From the NCBI GenBank assembly GCA_012515365.1, contig JAAYYM010000388.1:1-6697 (forward strand): a stretch of 6,697 nt of DNA, read 5' to 3'. The DNA comes from Clostridia bacterium. GTDB taxonomy: Bacteria; Bacillota_A; Clostridia; Lachnospirales; Lachnospiraceae. The number at the start of each line of letters is the position of its first letter. Positions within the stretch are counted from its first letter, which is position 1. Positions 4,917 through 6,697 of the stretch are shown one piece after another. The notes beneath the pieces are model-generated. The model made no database searches, had not been told where the DNA came from, and saw only the letters and a list, made by a program, of their open reading frames with translations. The position numbers and the translations under genes are program-made.

Positions 4917-5150
4917 ATGAAAATTCGCGTAGGAAAAAAGAGTGATAGAATGATCGAAATGATAGAACAGTTTCAAACACCGGTCTACCTGATTTTAGAA
5001 GATGGAACCTCTAGAATTCTGAATCGGGACGAAGAGTCACTTGCACTATTCAGACATTTTGTAAAATCCGGTGGCAATCAGGAAGTGGAACTTAAGTTTT
5101 CTGATCCGATAGAAAGCAGGCAGATGCTTTCCTTTATGGTAAACATGTAA
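4917..5150 (+). CDS. Small uncharacterised protein, possible HPr-like fold
   Basis: A 77-residue cytoplasmic protein I do not recognise by name. ATG at 4917 is set by CGGAGGTG eight bases upstream; a GTG at 4908 lies inside that site and is not a start. Predicted order from residue patterns: strand K-I-R-V (2-5), helix D-R-M-I-E-M-I-E-Q-F (10-19), strand V-Y-L-I-L (23-27), strand S-R-I-L (32-35), short helix S-L-A-L-F-R-H-F (41-48), strand E-V-E-L-K-F (56-61), helix E-S-R-Q-M-L-S-F-M (66-74). This order and length resemble the HPr phosphocarrier family, but there is no His-15-type active-site motif (the only His is 47), so it would not be a normal sugar-transport phosphocarrier. It is a single-gene unit: own promoter, repeat leader, and a strong terminator after the stop. 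HPr likeness is a guess; that it is an expressed gene is well supported. Confidence 0.75.
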   Translation: MKIRVGKKSDRMIEMIEQFQTPVYLILEDGTSRILNRDEESLALFRHFVKSGGNQEVELKFSDPIESRQMLSFMVNM

Positions 5151-5194
5151 CCGATATGTTACAGGCTTCCTCCCATTAGCCTAGCATTCATAGT

Positions 5195-5229
5195 AAAAGA
5201 AGTGTCATCCAAAAGATGTCACTTCTTTT
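5195..5229 (+). terminator. Rho-independent terminator
   Basis: AAAAGAAGTG (5195-5204), T mismatch, CATC (5206-5209), loop CAAAA, GATG (5215-5218), T mismatch, CACTTCTTTT (5220-5229). The 14 pairs with one T-T mismatch end in TTCTTTT. The A-rich left end makes it capable of working in both directions. It closes the small gene that ends at 5150. Confidence 0.85.
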
Positions 5230-5258
5230 CGCGTGGTACGCCTGACAGCAGAAAGGAA

Positions 5259-5300
5259 AGTAGAATACGGTAGAATCTCTCTACTCTACCCAATTCTACT
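5259..5300. promoter_or_regulatory. Nested palindrome beside the XRE gene promoter, candidate operator
   Basis: AGTAGAAT (5259-5266), AC, GGTAGA (5269-5274), ten-base centre, TCTACC (5285-5290), CA, ATTCTACT (5293-5300). Both arms are perfect complements and the two interruptions are symmetrical, so the whole 42 bases form a two-part dyad. The arm also contains a ten-base-phased direct repeat TAGAAT at 5261 and 5271. It ends nine bases before the predicted -35 of the XRE-family gene, a usual place for a regulator to bind. As RNA it could also fold, but there is no U-tract and the preceding gene already has a terminator. Confidence 0.6.
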
Positions 5301-5309
5301 AATTAGGAA

Positions 5310-5337
5310 TTGACGCTATCGTGCAACGGGATATAGA
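5310..5337 (+). promoter_or_regulatory. Predicted promoter of the XRE-family gene
   Basis: TTGACG (5310-5315), a near-consensus -35, and TATAGA (5332-5337) with a 16-base spacer; shifting to TAGAAT gives 18. The transcript would start near 5344 and have a leader of about 70 bases before the ATG at 5416. Confidence 0.55.
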
Positions 5338-5365
5338 ATTAGCTCATAAGATGCATGCAGCTTTT

Positions 5366-5390
5366 GGCGAACATAGTCGACGATGTCGCC
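5366..5390 (+). other. Hairpin in the XRE gene leader
   Basis: GGCG (5366-5369), bulged A, ACAT (5371-5374), loop AGTCGACG, ATGT (5383-5386), CGCC (5387-5390). Eight pairs with one bulge, ending 14 bases before the ribosome binding site AAAGGAG (5402-5408). It does not cover that site; role unknown. Confidence 0.4.
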
Positions 5391-5415
5391 TACTAACAAT
5401 TAAAGGAGCAAACAT

Positions 5416-6075
5416 ATGGATCAGGTGAAAATCGGAAAGTTTATAGCTTTTAAAAGAAAGGAATTAAATCTTACTCAAAAAGAGTTGGCTGAAAAAATTG
5501 AGGTAACGGATAAATCGATTTCAAAATGGGAAAGAGGAAATGGACTTCCGGATACGACCAGACTCAAACCATTATGTGATGCTCTCAACATTAGTATGAA
5601 TGAACTTGTTGCAGGTGAAGAAATCAATGAGACAGGTTATTCGACGAAAGCGGAGGAAACCATCATGAATTTAATGAAAGAAAATGAAACACATCAAAAG
5701 AACAGTAAAATGCAGTATATCATAGGTGTATGTCTGGTTCTGTTAACCCTGTGCCTCTTGGGCCTATTCGTAAAGGGAAGCAGCGCGCAATTGATTACGT
5801 ACTATATTGATGTTCCATCTTTACTTTTTATCCTGCTCTTTATTGGCATTGGTGTTATGTTTGGAAAAGATAAATCCAAAAGAGGAATCTTTGATATGAT
5901 TCAAAAATTATCGATGCCATCAGGCTTGTTTATAGCACTTTTTCAACTCATTATTGTATTTTCACAATATCAGCCAGAGCATTTAGGGCCAAGCCTTAAT
6001 TTATGCATTCTGTCTCTTCTTTACTCAGTGAGCATTTATATGCTTACAGCAGTTGTGAAAACATATATACATTGA
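5416..6075 (+). CDS. XRE-family HTH regulator fused to a four-segment membrane domain
   Basis: Regulator of 219 residues with two parts. Residues 1-66 are a Cro/C1-type helix-turn-helix: G-K-F-I-A-F-K-R-K (7-15), L-T-Q-K-E-L-A-E-K-I (19-28), V-T-D-K-S-I-S-K-W-E-R-G (30-41), L-P-D (44-46), L-N-I-S-M-N-E-L (57-64). A charged linker (67-99) leads to hydrophobic segments near 100-119, 132-150, 168-184 and 192-214, with I-D-V-P-S-L-L-F (131-138) as a recognisable feature of the membrane part. Such a protein would hold its DNA-binding domain at the inner face of the membrane, perhaps sensing envelope state or a membrane-active compound; the signal is not known. Start is fixed by AAAGGAG (5402-5408), seven bases before the ATG. 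The nested palindrome and promoter upstream suggest autoregulation. The HTH call is sure; the sensing role is inferred. Confidence 0.9.
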   Translation: MDQVKIGKFIAFKRKELNLTQKELAEKIEVTDKSISKWERGNGLPDTTRLKPLCDALNISMNELVAGEEINETGYSTKAEETIMNLMKENETHQKNSKMQYIIGVCLVLLTLCLLGLFVKGSSAQLITYYIDVPSLLFILLFIGIGVMFGKDKSKRGIFDMIQKLSMPSGLFIALFQLIIVFSQYQPEHLGPSLNLCILSLLYSVSIYMLTAVVKTYIH

Positions 6076-6112
6076 GACAGAAACGAGTAAAACAAAAATG
6101 AAGAAATAAATA

Positions 6113-6141
6113 CTTCAATTAATGCTGAAATATGATACAAT
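6113..6141 (+). promoter_or_regulatory. Predicted promoter of the aldo/keto reductase gene
   Basis: TACAAT (6136-6141) preceded at 17 bases by CTTCAA (6113-6118), or at 16 by TTCAAT (6114-6119). The -10 is good, the -35 poor. No terminator is evident between the XRE gene and this point, so read-through is also possible. Confidence 0.4.
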
Positions 6142-6180
6142 CAGTGGAGAATATATTTAACATTGATTGGAGGAATTTAA

Positions 6181-6697
6181 GTGCAATACAGGCAGGTAGG
6201 CAGTCATGATGAATTATCCTTATTAGGGTTTGGATGTATGCGATTCCCGAAAAAGGGAGCTTCTTTTGATATGGAAGAAGTAGAACGTGAAATCATGTAC
6301 GCGATAGAGCAGGGTGTCAATTATTTTGATACGGCATATATTTACGCAGGAAGTGAAGATGCACTTGGTAAGGTTCTGGCGAAAAATCAGTGTCGTGAGA
6401 AAATCAAGATTGCATCAAAGCTTCCCCACTATATGATCAATACGCTTGATGATGCTAAAAAAATATTTGAGGAGGAGTGTAAACGCCTTCGAACAGATTA
6501 TATTGACTATTATCTGATGCATATGCTGACAGATAAAAAAACATGGGAACGTTTAGTCGGAATAGGAATCCTTGAATGGCTTGAGGATTTGCGTGCTCAG
6601 GGCAGAATTAGAAAAATCGGCTTTTCTTATCATGGAAATTCGGTTGAATTCATCAAACTTTTAGAGGCTTATGAATGGGAATTCTGTCAAATTCAGT
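6181..6697 (+). CDS. Aldo/keto reductase, 3' end cut by window
   Basis: N-terminal 172 residues of an aldo/keto reductase, a TIM-barrel enzyme that reduces aldehydes or ketones with NAD(P)H. The start is a GTG at 6181, seven bases after GGAGG (6169-6173), giving (M/V)-Q-Y-R-Q-V-G-S. The family opening G-F-G-C-M-R-F-P is at 16-23. The catalytic tetrad is complete: Asp50 in N-Y-F-D-T-A (47-52), Tyr55 in Y-I-Y-A-G-S-E (53-59), Lys80 in A-S-K-L-P (78-82) and His114 in Y-Y-L-M-H (110-114). Later G-R-I-R-K-I-G-F-S marks a further barrel strand. The M-Q-Y-R opening and G-F-G-C-M-R-F-P are common in clostridial members that carry a C-terminal ferredoxin-like domain and run to about 370-390 residues; the window ends too early to tell. 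Substrate cannot be named. Still open at the last base. Confidence 0.92.
   Translation, partial: MQYRQVGSHDELSLLGFGCMRFPKKGASFDMEEVEREIMYAIEQGVNYFDTAYIYAGSEDALGKVLAKNQCREKIKIASKLPHYMINTLDDAKKIFEEECKRLRTDYIDYYLMHMLTDKKTWERLVGIGILEWLEDLRAQGRIRKIGFSYHGNSVEFIKLLEAYEWEFCQIQ

Noticed and set aside
5303..5428. Short + strand ORF before the XRE gene
   Set aside because: No start codon with a ribosome binding site and no recognisable family; it overlaps the promoter and the start of the XRE gene.

Overview
The window is AT-rich DNA with strong GGAGG-type ribosome binding sites, TTG/GTG starts used alongside ATG, and small MDR-style accessory genes. It looks like a low-GC Firmicute, most likely a gut clostridium of the Lachnospiraceae type; this placement is an inference from gene content and style, not from a marker gene.

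Left part (1-2862, + strand): the 3' end of a DUF1275/YoaK-type membrane protein; a RibD/dihydrofolate-reductase-like gene that has lost its middle out of frame; a structured GC-rich leader matching the yjdF riboswitch class, followed by intact yjdF; a GNAT acetyltransferase that survives only as its 3' half; an intact cytidine deaminase-like gene; and a stand-alone TfoX N-terminal domain protein.

Middle (2870-4595, - strand): an imperfect inverted repeat lies where the two strands converge. Beyond it are an AraC-family regulator (cupin plus double helix-turn-helix) and, 37 bases downstream on the same strand, a membrane-anchored TraB/GumN-like gene that has also lost an internal piece out of frame. 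Two 20-base direct repeats sit between the AraC gene's ribosome binding site and the rest of the divergent intergenic region, as expected for an autoregulatory operator.

Right part (4763-6697, + strand): a good extended -10 promoter, a 12-base repeated A-rich leader, a 77-residue orphan protein with a possible HPr-like layout, a strong terminator, a nested palindrome beside a promoter, an XRE-family regulator fused to four membrane segments, and the first half of an aldo/keto reductase with its full catalytic tetrad.

The genes do not form one pathway. The clearest regulated unit is the yjdF riboswitch, where a CCCTCC element can pair perfectly with the yjdF Shine-Dalgarno sequence. The other theme is decay: three broken genes (RibD-like, GNAT, TraB-like), all explained by deletions, lie among intact genes within 3 kb. 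I found no CRISPR array, tRNA, rRNA, transposase or convincing new defence system.
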